NCBI GenBank assembly: GCA_022496185.1
Contig: WTXG01000106.1
Span: forward strand, 62,001 to 126,000
Origin: Multifurca ochricompacta
Taxonomy: Eukaryota; Basidiomycota; Agaricomycetes; Russulales; Russulaceae
DNA: 64,000 nucleotides
Reading direction: 5' to 3'
In this document: positions 45,501-54,980 of the stretch, piece by piece
How the letters are laid out: every line of letters begins with the position of its first letter
How positions within the stretch are numbered: position 1 is the first letter of the stretch
Program-made: the position numbers and the translations under genes
Notes under the pieces: generated by a model
Seen by the model: the letters and a program-made list of their open reading frames with translations, nothing else
What the model was told of the DNA's origin: nothing
The model's database searches: none

Positions 45501-46036
45501 ATCACAAAGGACTTGGGCACATGTATTTGAGGCTGAGCAAGCTGGATGAGGCAGAGGCTTCATATAAAGAGGCCTTGAAACTTCACAAGATTGCCAATTC
45601 TGTCCTAGGACAAGCAAATGATCACTCTGGACTTGGGGACATGTTTTTGAGACTGAGTAGGCTAAATGAGGCAGAGGCTTCATATAAAGAGGCCTTGAAA
45701 TTTCACAAAATTGCCAATTCTGTCCTAGGACAAGCAAATGATCACAAAGGATTTGGGGACATGTATTTGAGGCTGAGCAAGCTGGATGAGGCAGAGGCTT
45801 CATATAAAGAGGCCTTGAAATTTCACAGGATTGCCAATAATGTCTTGGGTCAGGGGAGTGATTTACATGGGCTGGGAAAAGTGCATATGGAGAGGTCACA
45901 ACTAGAACATGCTAGAAGCATGTTTGAGAAGGCACTTGCCATGCACAAGAAAGCACATGCTCCAGTTTGGCAGCATTTGGATCAGGAACAGTTGAATATA
46001 GTCCTGTCTAAGATGGGCAAGGCTACCCAGAAGTGA
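42581..46036 (+). CDS. NB-ARC/TPR STAND protein with N-terminal helical bundle (NLR2)
   Basis: Seven exons with consistent phase: 42581-42617, 42671-42831, 42886-43043, 43092-43230, 43282-43332, 43383-43423 and 43480-46036 (3144 nt, 1047 residues). Residues about 25-180 form an all-helical domain (IPYISPVAGLLLQVLTMRDE, GLRSILRSLQ, LLRKVKQYDGELSNVLQTFQ) resembling the four-helix MLKL/HeLo-like bundle found on many fungal NLRs; in those families this is the membrane-acting or signalling part. After FFGRDAELSEI comes the NTPase: P-loop GPGGYGKTT at about 238, Walker B IICLDNFE at about 312, and VPLAVSLLAHLA. Residues about 685-1005 are eight 40-residue TPR units, almost identical to one another in DNA. 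A solo LTR begins at the base after the stop codon. Function in cell-death signalling is inference. Confidence 0.92.
44948..45907 (+). repeat. Eight tandem 120-bp TPR-coding units
   Basis: Units start at 44948 and recur every 120 bp. Each encodes a 40-residue repeat of the form EAEASYKEALKFHKIAN-VLGQAND--GLG-MY-RLS-LD. Units 2-7 are nearly identical; changes cluster at the residue after IAN (D or S), the two after GQAND (HL, HK, YR, HS) and the one after GLG (D or H). Confidence 0.95.
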
Positions 46037-47296
46037 TGTTACGACCCTACTCTTTTTCCTGACCCTGCATACCATGCCTTATTCCTTGCACCATCCTTGA
46101 TCTCCTCCTTCTCTGGACCACTCTTTGATGCCCTTGGCCTGTTGCCTTGGGACCCTCCTTGATGCCTGTGGCCTGTGTGCCCAGGACCCTACCCTGATTC
46201 CTGTGACATTGTTCATAGGACTGACCTCCCATGCTGCCATTTACACCTAACCTGCTGGTAGTTATGCTGCTACACTGTTGGATGTATACCACCCTTCCTT
46301 GCTGCCTTGGCTTATGCCTTGGCCACTGCTCCTGACCCTGTCCCTGTGCTTGACACCCATAGGAACCCCTGACATTGTCCCTGCCAATCTGACCAGTCCA
46401 GACAACTAGACGACTTTGGCTGGTACTTGACCCTCTGCCAGTCATGTGACTCCTGGCCATGTGACCCTTGGCCATGTGATCCTTGACCATGTGATCCCTG
46501 ACCATGTGACTTTGGACCATGTGATCCCTGACCCTGATCACAGCATCTTCATCTGATCATTTACCCCTTTCTGATCACATGGCCCATCTGGCTCATCATT
46601 CGCTTCTCTGATTCCTGTGGGAGTATTCCCACATCCACCCTGACTCCTGTGGGACCTGTTATCTCCCCATTTACCCCTGACCCTGGTGGGAATCCTCCCA
46701 CACTGATATGACTCCTGTGGGGCTGTCCCACATGATTATGCTTCTGATAAGGCTTATCCTTATCATGGACTATATTTGACATCTTATCTGCTATTGGATG
46801 ATAAGGACTCTGACCCTGTTCCTGATTAGCTACAAACCAGATCCCCATACAGTATATAAGACCCTGTAGACAGTTTGTACAACCCTAGATTTGACCTCTT
46901 GGGCCTTCAGCCTAGAGATCTTAGACCCCAATACATCAGAAGCCTTTTCCCCTCTTTTTGCGTCCTTGAGATCCCTGCAGGGACCCCCATTGCCTCTGGC
47001 AGTGGGTGTGTACCCTTCCCTTTGAACCCCTCTGCCATTCCCCAGGGCTCCAGTGTGCTTGGTGTGCTTCCGGCACAGCAACTGGGCCCTGTCCCCACTT
47101 AACAGCCTTAGGGGATTAGCTCCCTTTGGCTGGCTCATCCCGTCTCCCTCTGTGCTTGATTATAGCACCAAACCTTAACCGATTCCGAAGCTAGACAGTG
47201 CCCAGAGTCTAGCCTTATTGTGCTAGGCTCATGGCTGAGGTAATGGACCTGCGCCAACCCGTGCATGCCGCACAGAATGCTCTGCTGAGCGTAACA
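46037..47296 (+). mobile_element. Solo LTR at the stop codon of NLR2
   Basis: 1260 bp with ends TGTTACG and CGTAACA, flanked by a perfect 5-bp target duplication AGTGA at 46032-46036 and 47297-47301. The left duplication includes the TGA stop of NLR2. A TATATAAG box lies near 46855, so the LTR reads in the same direction as NLR2. No internal retroelement sequence is present, indicating LTR-LTR recombination. The orientation is inferred from the TATA position. Confidence 0.92.
46443..46532 (+). repeat. Six tandem 15-bp units with CATGTGAY cores
   Basis: CATGTGAC or CATGTGAT repeats every 15 bp, separated by variants of YCYTGRC. The core CATGTG is an E-box-type hexamer (CANNTG). The array lies upstream of the LTR TATA box, where LTR enhancers usually are. 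Confidence 0.8.
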
Positions 47297-47617
47297 AGTG
47301 AGATCTTTGCTCAGGTATGGAATACAGTAGTGAGTAATTTTCACATTGTTTTTTTCCAGAGATGATAGCTGTTGTTTACACATTGTGTGGCAGCACTATT
47401 CAGGGTGTGTGTGGAAAGTTGTATTCTCACTTTTATGTTAGCAGTGGGATTGACAATTGCCTTGTTTAATATTGCTTTGTGACAGATGTGTTATATCCCA
47501 GTAGTGTCTCTCCAATTTTACATATTGTAGAATTTTGTGCTGGTGATGTAATAGGTGTTTGATATTCCCCTGTTACAAATAGATTTCATGTTTCATCCTT
47601 ATCATGATCCTATTGTA
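47297..47617. other. Displaced 3' flank of NLR2
   Basis: Sequence that directly followed the NLR2 stop codon before the LTR inserted, probably its original 3' UTR. No gene. Confidence 0.6.
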
Positions 47618-47834
47618 CAGTGACTCAAAAAACCCTTTCAATGTTGTTGGCTTTGAGAAAGAATGATTTGTACCTCATTGGATAAATTTGCTAAAATTAT
47701 GAAATATTTGTGATAGGTGGCCTACCATGTGGACATTATGTAATAAGTTACATATTACATAATCATTATTTTTGGATGAGATAAAAATAGCTCAATGCAG
47801 ATATGTCATTGAAAGGGTTTTTTTGCTGATACTG
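47618..47834. mobile_element. Tc1/mariner-like MITE
   Basis: 217 bp between two TA dinucleotides (47616-47617 and 47835-47836). The terminal inverted repeats are about 28 bp; both begin CAGT and share AAAAAACCCTTTCAATG exactly (47627-47643 against 47807-47823). The interior is AT-rich and non-coding. TA target sites and CAGT ends are typical of Tc1/mariner; no transposase is present. Confidence 0.8.
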
Positions 47835-47957
47835 TAAATCCACTATCTGCCCAATTACTACTTTATTTCACCCCTTTTTTCCACTCCTCCACCACCCTTT
47901 CCCACAATTCAGGTACCCCCTTGACTGGTTAAGGTCCTTCTTCAGATCCACCCAGAG

Positions 47958-48360
47958 TGTTACAACCCTTGCATCTGCCCAGCCACCCTATTTTCTTTGA
48001 TTTACATGACACAGATCCTGCTGTTCCATCTTCTTTATCCTTTTTGATTATGTCTCCATCCTACATTCCCCCACATGACTCATCCCCATGACTGGCTTTG
48101 TGACCATGTACTTTTGTTTGCTTATGATGACTCCTTATCTTCTTATCTCTTTATCTTATGAACCAGACACTTACTTAGTTCCCTATCAGAAGCCAAGCAT
48201 TACACCCTCTGCTTCTATGTTACAACCCTTGCTGAGCAACCCTCTTTTCTTCACTCTCCCCCATACTGATCCCACTCTTCCACCTACTTTACACTTTCTG
48301 ATTGAGTCTCCATCCTGGGATCCATCATGTGCCTTGCTTAGGGATCTGCATGGGTAACCT
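47958..48360 (+). repeat. Two LTR relics related to the TE2 family
   Basis: TGTTACAACCCTTG occurs at 47958 and 48218, like the start of the TE2 LTR (TGTTACGAACCC on its coding strand). Each is followed by sequence that tracks the TE2 LTR, including CTTACTTAGTTCCCTATCAGAAGC (48172-48195) and the TCTCCATCCTGGGATCC counterpart. The first copy stops where the second begins. Divergence is high and no target duplication was found. Confidence 0.65.
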
Positions 48361-48620
48361 GTGGGTACATGGGACACAACCATACCTGTACCCACAGATA
48401 CCTGTACCTGTGGGTATTCTTACCGCAGACCTGTGGGTTGATGGTCACCTGTGCCACTTACTATCTCATTTCTTTGCTTTGCATTCCACAATTATTATAT
48501 TACTTTTATTATTGTGTTCTTAGTCCTTTCATCCAATCAAAGGATGTCCTGTCTCAATACAATCTCTTTCACACTGAGCACTGGAGTGGGGGATACATTC
48601 ATTTTTATTCTGTGTGCACT
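48361..48620. other. Flank of the hAT relic
   Basis: Contains repeated GTACCTGTGGGTA-type words (48360-48420). It may hold the hAT terminal inverted repeat, but this was not identified. An open frame on the plus strand at 48451-48819 is antisense to hAT and is not a gene. Confidence 0.4.
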
Positions 48621-50128
48621 CTACAAGTCAATACAGTCCCACCCCTCCTCAAGCTCAAGCTCGTCATCTCCATCTACATCTGCCAATCTACCTACTGCCA
48701 AAACATCTGAGTCCATCACCAAACCCTTCAAACTCCAAGATCCCAAGCATATCAATGCCATGTGGACTGTGCAGAGAGCTGGCTTCGAACATGAGACAAA
48801 AGGAGGCGTCCACGGCTAAATACATGTTCAACATCAACAGATGTAGCTTCAAGAAGATAAGTAGACATTATTGAAAGCTTGAAAAGATTGGACTCACCAG
48901 GAATTGTAAGATAGTCAAGTGCCATTCTTGAGAGTCAAGGGTGTCAAACAGGCATGAGGCGCAGCATACTGACTGTGGATGTTAGTTGATTAAACTAGAC
49001 AAAGACAAGTTAACTTCAGAGGTAGAAGAAACTCTATTATACTATACTACTGACCTAGACAAAGACAAGTTACTATTTAGGAGCGTTAGTCTCAAGGTAT
49101 AATAGTAAGTAAGAGAAGGGACTTACACTTCAGAGGTAGAAGAAACTCTGAAGTGTAAGAGATGAAACAGACACCCTTATATACTAGTCAAGGGGTGGTC
49201 TGTGCACTGGGAATAAGTCCACAAGTGCTGGACAAGGTCTAAACAATAAACATGAGGGAGAAAGGCCATTGGCCACTACAGAAATCACATGTTACATAGT
49301 GTATCAGTCAGCTACTGTGGAATGTGAGAAAGAAAGTAATAATGATAATGTAAATAGTCCAAAACTCTGGTATCTTATCTAATCTACAAAGTAGCTAATC
49401 TAATCACCTGATGCCTGAAGCATCACCGAACATCTTCTGTGTTCAACAAAGGGTACATCACAGCATGCTTGTGCCACCACATCAGTACATCATCCATGGC
49501 CTCCAGGTCTGTGCTGAGGTAATGGGCCAGTTCATTGTGATGTTCTTTTTGCAGGGGGGCTCTGAGTGATGGAAGGTCATCAAAGATATTCTGCAGCTTT
49601 GACAATGATAATCTTGTAGTTTTGGTAGCATTGATGTTGTCACAAGGGTCCTCCTGTTTGTAAGATCATTCAAATTCATCACACACCAGTTCCTCTGCAG
49701 TGTCAATCCACTCCTGCTCCCATTTGGCAGACCTGAAGTACAATAGCTTGTGGTGAGGGTGAAGAACTATCCAGGGGAAAGTATTAGAATCCATGTAGGA
49801 GAAATGAAGGCCCAAATACACACCCATTGCAATGTGGTAAACCTCAGATGAGTCAGTGAGGGAGTAATACTGGTTCAAAGTCTTTTTCCCAAGGCCCAGA
49901 GATGCTTTGATAGCAGGAGAGAGTGTGTGGTCATTAGCCTGAGCTGAAAGGCAGTCATTGATATAGTCCATAGCAGGGATTACTGTGGCAAGATTGGGTG
50001 TTGAACGAGAGAAAAATTGAGTCACATCCTTCAGAACCTGAACACAAGGTGATGACAAAGCAATCCATGGAATTGTGACTCACGCACCTTGAGGACATCA
50101 CACAACTGGCTTACAATAACCCACTCCC
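48621..50128 (-). pseudogene. hAT transposase relic, split by a solo LTR
   Basis: The coding strand runs from 50128 down. The blocks are QLCDVLK, then after an intron FFSRSTPNLATVIPAMDYI, GLGKKTLNQYYSLTDSSEVY, an intron, LHPHHKLLYF and WIDTAEELVCDEFE. Then comes the dimerisation domain: ELAHYLSTDLEAMDDVLMWW, followed beyond the LTR at 48942-49448 by LSRMALDYLTIPG, intron, ATSVDVEHVFSRGRLLLSH, and a tail ending at the stop 48621. Two stops replace Arg in the family pattern: TGA after DEFE (near 49666) and TGA before LSRMALD. A frameshift follows QSTW. The N-terminal half with the BED finger and first catalytic residues is absent, cut off by TE2 at 50129. Confidence 0.88.
48942..49448 (-). mobile_element. 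Solo LTR inside the hAT relic
   Basis: 507 bp, ends TGTCAAAC and GTTCAACA, flanked by a perfect target duplication AAGGG at 48937-48941 and 49449-49453. Removing it rejoins the hAT dimerisation domain. On the minus strand a TATATAAGGG box (near 49180) is followed by a 14-bp inverted repeat CTTACACTTCAGAG...CTCTGAAGTGTAAG, which sets the orientation. Related sequence lies at 8046-8093. Confidence 0.92.
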
Positions 50129-50712
50129 TGTTACGTCCGGTGTGAGACGTTCTGCACGACTTGTGCGACGGCTTCGTTGTGTATTCAGATAAGAGGCCAA
50201 TTGGACCTCTTGGAGTTTTAGGTGAAGAGTCTAAGTCAAAGGGGCCGTCCCCTTATGACGAAGTTGAATGGAAAGTGCCAAAAGCACTGAGATGATCGAG
50301 TCAAAGAGTTTCAAAGGAGAGTCCAGAAGACAAACACCGATGTATTCAATAAGTCGAGTCTGAGGTCTACAGGTAGTTACAGCAGACTTATATACGTAAT
50401 CGGATGGGCGTCTATAGATAAGATATCGGAGTCAAAGTGGGCCCAAATATACGAAAGCGGACGGCGTAAAGTCGAGCTTCTGATAGGGAATTAAGTAAGT
50501 GTCCGGTCATAACGATAAGGGATAAGAGATAGAGATAAGAGTCCAAACATAAGTACCGTGGCATAAACAAAGGCAAATAAGTCACGGGGAGGGGAGCAGG
50601 GCATGTGAAGGGTCCCACGACGGAGACGTGATCTGATAGTGTAAGGTAGGTGGCAAGGAGGGGTCATCGTTAGGTAAGAAGAAGAAAGTCGGAAGAGACG
50701 GGGTTCATAACA
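50129..50712 (-). repeat. 3' LTR of TE2
   Basis: 584 bp, matches 56999-57583 with scattered substitutions and small indels. Confidence 0.9.
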
Positions 50713-50730
50713 TCACCCCCTCTTCTGGTT

Positions 50731-51333
50731 CTAGCAGACCCGGCTAGAAACGACTCGTACCGTCATCATCTTGTACCACTCCAAGTAATCGTCAGCTACA
50801 TTACGATCATCCATTGTGTAATTTTCCTTGTCGTCGTCTTGGGGGCATTGGTGAGTGCGGAGGAACCCGTAGGGGCCGCGTCGACCACACATGCGGCATA
50901 GATCATGGACGGGGCAGTCCAGCTCTCGATGTCCTGCATTATGACGCAGGCACTTGCCACACCATGCGGAGGGGTTGTTGATCGTCGGGGCGACTCCTAG
51001 TCGACGGAAGATGCAGAATCTGCTCCAGTGCTGGTTGCTACGACAATGCCGACACCATTTGCGATTGAGGGGACAGTTCCAGCTGATGTGATACTTGCTA
51101 TCACATCGCCAGCAGGTCTCGCCTCGAGGGTTTTCATGCATGCGCGGCATCTCAAACCGATTCGGCAGTAACACGGGAGCAGCCCCCAATGATCGTGGGG
51201 GCAGGGGCCGGGCATATGTGTCGGCGTACCTTTCTGCAATCGTCTGATAAGCATCCCCCTTTTCCAGCCTCTTTCGAATCTCTACCAACTCCTGCTCGAC
51301 CTGGAACATCCCATTGGTAAGCCGGGCCATCAT
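50731..51333 (-). CDS. TE2 accessory ORF with four zinc knuckles
   Basis: 200 residues, open and undisrupted. After a helical N-terminus (VEQELVEIRKRLEKGD) it carries CX2CX4HX4C knuckles CWRCDSKYHISWNC and CRHCRSNQHWSRFC, a third with wider spacing (CGKCLRHNAGHRELDC) and a fourth Cys/His cluster (CRMCGRR...HQC), then an acidic tail. CCHC knuckles bind single-stranded nucleic acid in Gag proteins, but this one is encoded after pol, in the position of env. Its ATG overlaps the stop of the preceding ORF as ATGA (51333-51330). Its intactness contrasts with the broken gag and pol. Function unknown. Confidence 0.8.
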   Translation of the reverse strand: MMARLTNGMFQVEQELVEIRKRLEKGDAYQTIAERYADTYARPLPPRSLGAAPVLLPNRFEMPRMHENPRGETCWRCDSKYHISWNCPLNRKWCRHCRSNQHWSRFCIFRRLGVAPTINNPSAWCGKCLRHNAGHRELDCPVHDLCRMCGRRGPYGFLRTHQCPQDDDKENYTMDDRNVADDYLEWYKMMTVRVVSSRVC

Positions 51334-51734
51334 CTTCGCGTGTTCTTTATATTGTCGGTTAGTGTGTTGCGCAAGGTTAGGTTCTTCCGCAGTCTCATTA
51401 CCTCGGCTTTGAGACGCGGAAGTCGCATGTCACTCAGCACCTCATCGATGGCGAAAGCCCGCGAATCTTCAGCAGCCAAGTGCCCCAGCTGCTCGTCGGT
51501 CAGGGTGTGGTGTAGGCGACCGGTGTACCTTTCCTCCAGATATACCGGAGCTCCATAAACAGGGCCGTCCTTCTTCATACATCCGGCCACATCCATTCCT
51601 CCGTTGGTGTAGAAAATGTACTTGGCGATCGCGACTGTTCCGTCCGCCATGGTGATCTCCAATGGGTAGTACGTGGAGGAGTTCGGGTTGTTGACGAAGA
51701 AGGGAAACTCGGGGACCTCATCCTCCGACTCCAT
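51330..51734 (-). CDS. TE2 accessory ORF, unknown
   Basis: 134 residues, intact, starting MESEDEVPEF five bases after the chromodomain stop. Predicted mixed N-terminal part with an acidic start and a charged helical C-terminus (DMRLPRLKAEVMRLRKNLTL). No recognised domain. Overlaps the zinc-knuckle ORF by ATGA, so the two may be translated by termination-reinitiation. Confidence 0.65.
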   Translation of the reverse strand: MESEDEVPEFPFFVNNPNSSTYYPLEITMADGTVAIAKYIFYTNGGMDVAGCMKKDGPVYGAPVYLEERYTGRLHHTLTDEQLGHLAAEDSRAFAIDEVLSDMRLPRLKAEVMRLRKNLTLRNTLTDNIKNTRR

Positions 51735-51739
51735 ACCTA

Positions 51740-54700
51740 TCAGTCATTTGGGTGCGGCTCTTCACAGTGTTTAAAGTCGTCGTCAGGGTTGGGAGACTGG
51801 TTCTTGACTCGGGCTTCGGCGGCCTCGTAGTCGATGGGTGAGGAGGGACGTGTGGAGGGGTGTGCGGAAGGGAAATTCTCGACAACTACTGTGGTGGCGG
51901 CGAAAGCATCAATGGCGGCATTGGCAGCGATGAAAGACATGATAGATTCGATGGTTGTAGGACGTTGTGTGAGAGCATGTACTGGGGAATCGATGGGGTT
52001 CTGGGGCAGTTCTTTTAAGCATTCTTGGGGCTTCTGGATGTGGATATGGAATTCTGAGATAAGGTCCGGGGCAAAGATATCCCCGGCTGGTTCCCACGAG
52101 TTGTCGGAGTCTGGGAACCCCTTCCACTTGATTAGGTAGTACAATTTGCGCCCTCGGCCTTGTCGCTTGGAGTCCAGAACTTGTTCCACTTCCCACTCCT
52201 CTTCACCGTCGATAAGGTCAGGTGGGGGTCTCGGGAAGTTCTCTCCATGCATGGAGGTTTCCTTGTAAGGGGTTAGAAGCTTGGCATGGAAGACTGGGTG
52301 GATCTTCCATTTCGGCGGCAATTTAATTCATATGATATGTCTGACAGCTTCCTTGTGATCTGGAAGGGTCCGTGACGTCGGGGCGCTAGTTTGGCCGAGG
52401 GGTGTGACGTGTGAATGTTCCTGCCTTCGAGCCATACCCAGTCATTGGTCCGATAAGGTGTGAACGTGCTTGGCTGTGCCGTCAGGAGTTGTTGCCCTTC
52501 ACTAGATTCTCATTGGCCGATTGTCATAGTTCTTCCCATTGGCTTATCCGTTCGGTTGCCGACGGGACATTGGTGGGCTTATCCTCCATGTGGTGCGTGG
52601 GGTCCAGCCCATGATAAGGGAAAAAGGGGTGGCTTTTGTCGTGCCATTGGGCCATGAGTTGTGGGCAAACTCCGCGGTTGATAGCCATTCTGCCCAGTCA
52701 TCTTGCCTGCTGTTGCACCAGAATCGGAGGTACTGTTCTAGCCATTGGTTCGTTCGTTCAGATGTCCGTCCGTTTGGGGATGGTATGCTGTAGAGATGTT
52801 CTGCACGATGTCCAATGTTTTGCATAGGCCTTTGCAAACGCTGATGTGAAGCGGGTATCCCTGTCAGAGATGATCTTCTTGGGGAGTCCGTAGTGACGGT
52901 ATACATGGTCCAGGTACAGTTTTGCCACTCCTTCGGCTGTGATGGTTTCGTTACAGGGGATAAGAGGGCCGCTTTGGAGCAATCATGATCTGTGATGGTG
53001 AGGATGGTGTCGAAGCCCTGTGATTTGGGTAGTTTGACAATGAAGTCCATGGCAATGGTCTGGAACGGAGTTGACGCGGTGGGAGTGATGGGGTACAACG
53101 GTGGGACTTTCGGATGCATGTTCACCTTGTTTGCTTGACATGCCGCGCATCCTTGTACGTAGCTTTCAATGTCCTTTTTCATATTGGGCCACCAGTAGTC
53201 TCGTTTGGCCAAGGCATAAGTGTTGGCGATGCCGGGATGGCCAGCGGAGGGGAGGTCGTGATGAAAATGGATCACCCCCCTCTTAATGTTGTCGCCACCG
53301 GTGACAACGAGTCGATCCCCGTCCTTCCACCAAAGACCGTCAATTTTCTTTAAATTGTGAGCGTCAGCCCATGAAAGGCACAGGTCTTGGTTCATGTTTT
53401 GGGAGATCTGTGCCCACAGGTCCATGTCGTGGAGACTGACCACCGCTGTCCTTGCAAAGACTTCTTCCGGGAGGACAGTGATATCATTGTTGTCGTCCTC
53501 TCCTGTATGCATATCTGGCCTTCGTGACAGTGCATCCGCTCTAGCATTCTGGCTCCCTGCGATGTGTTTCAGCGTGAAATTGTATTCTTCCAACTCCAAG
53601 ACCTCTCGCGCCACGCGCGACTAATTTTGTGAGGTTCCTTCCAATATAACAGATTGGAATGGTCAGTGTGGATGATAGTCTTGTGCGGGGTTCCTGCTAG
53701 GTAGGGTCGCCAGTGTCGCAATGCTTTGACTATGGCTAAGAGCTCCCTATCCCAGATATCATAGTTCCTTTCGGCTGGGGAGAAGGTTCGGAGTAGTATG
53801 CCACTGGGTGAAGTACTTGTAAGGCATCCCTTTGATATAATACTGCTCCGTTCGCAAAGTGAGAGGCATCCACCTCTAGTTCAAAGGGGCGGCTCAGATC
53901 CGGCTGAATGAGTACTGGTTCTGACCCGACGAGGTCTCTAATCCGTTCGAATGCCTGTGCTGTGCCGTTCCCAATACCATGGTGTGTCCTTTTTCAGCAG
54001 GTCGTTCAATGGCCGCGCTATGCCTGAAAATCCTTGACGAATCGTCGGTAGAAGTTGCAAAATCCATGAATGACCGGACATCTTTGACACAGGTCGGCAC
54101 CGGCCATTCTCGGATTCCTTGTACCTTAATGGGGTCCATACGCACTCGTCCTCCTTCCAGGATGACCCCCAGGTACTCGACACTCCGCTGCTCAAAGGAG
54201 CACTTGGCAGGCTTGAGATACAGGTCATGTTCTTGTAGTATGTCCAGCACCTGGTGCACTCGGTCTCGATGGTGGTCCAGATTGCTGAGGTGGCAACCAG
54301 AATGTCGTCCATGTAGACCACTACTTCTCCTGTGAGAATAAGATCGCGGAAGATGTGGTTCATCATAGACTGAAATGTCGCCGGCGAGTTCGTAAGACCA
54401 AAGAACATGACATTGGGTTCGAACAACCCTTGGTTTGTCTTGAACGCTGCTTTGCACTGGTCACCTTCCTTGATTCTGACATTATTGTAGCCCCATCGCA
54501 CGTCCATTTTTGAGAAGAGAGATTATCCCTCATGGTGTCGATGAGCTCGGAGATGAGCGGCAGGGGATAGGCATTTTTCACGGTGTATGCATTGATTCGC
54601 CGATAATCCTGAACCGGTCGCAGCTTGCCATCCTTCTTCTTGATGAAGAAGAAGGGCGAAGCGTACTGCGATTTGGATGGGCGAATGTAACCTTTGGCCA

Positions 54701-54900
54701 AGTGTTCTTCGAGGAATTCTGTCAGTGCTACCTGCTCCGACTGGGACAGTGGGTAGATTTTACAGTCGATGGCGGTCGGTGTATCCGGAAGTAGGTCTAT
54801 GGCTGGTCCCATGGTCTGGAGGGTGGAAAGCGTTGGGACTCTTCCTCGGAAAAGACCCTCCAATGCCGATGGTAGATGCTTGGCACTATGTCGCTGTATG
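51740..54900 (-). pseudogene. pol: TE2 Pol: RT, RNase H, integrase, chromodomain (frameshifted)
   Basis: RT N-terminal blocks ([28 protein letters not shown]) are in one frame to about 54510, and [25 protein letters not shown] and YMDD (about 54310) in another. The RNase H stretch at 53600-53950 is in several frames. Integrase HHCC (HHDLPSAGHPG...CAACQ, about 53265-53135) and the start of the core (IAMDFI) are intact, then frames break up around 52980-52560. The chromodomain (EWEVEQVLDSKRQG, LIKWKGFPDSDNSWEP) lies at about 52205-52060 in an open frame ending at 51740. At least four frame changes. Confidence 0.88.
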
Positions 54901-54980
54901 TCTTTTCTGCTGTCCCTGTACTGCCTTTTGAGCTAATTCCGATGCTTTGGTAACATAGCAGTAGCCTGAGTCCTCTTCCT

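Noticed and set aside
44913..45899. 328-residue minus-strand open frame over the TPR region
   Set aside because: Antisense shadow of the homogenised TPR repeats of NLR2; its repetitive protein simply mirrors the 120-bp units.
46047..46541. Minus-strand frame rich in DHMV/GHMA repeats
   Set aside because: Translation of the 15-bp CATGTGAY array in the solo LTR, not a protein.
48451..48819. Plus-strand open frame with a Ser-rich segment
   Set aside because: It is antisense to the last part of the hAT transposase, whose minus-strand frame matches the family closely.
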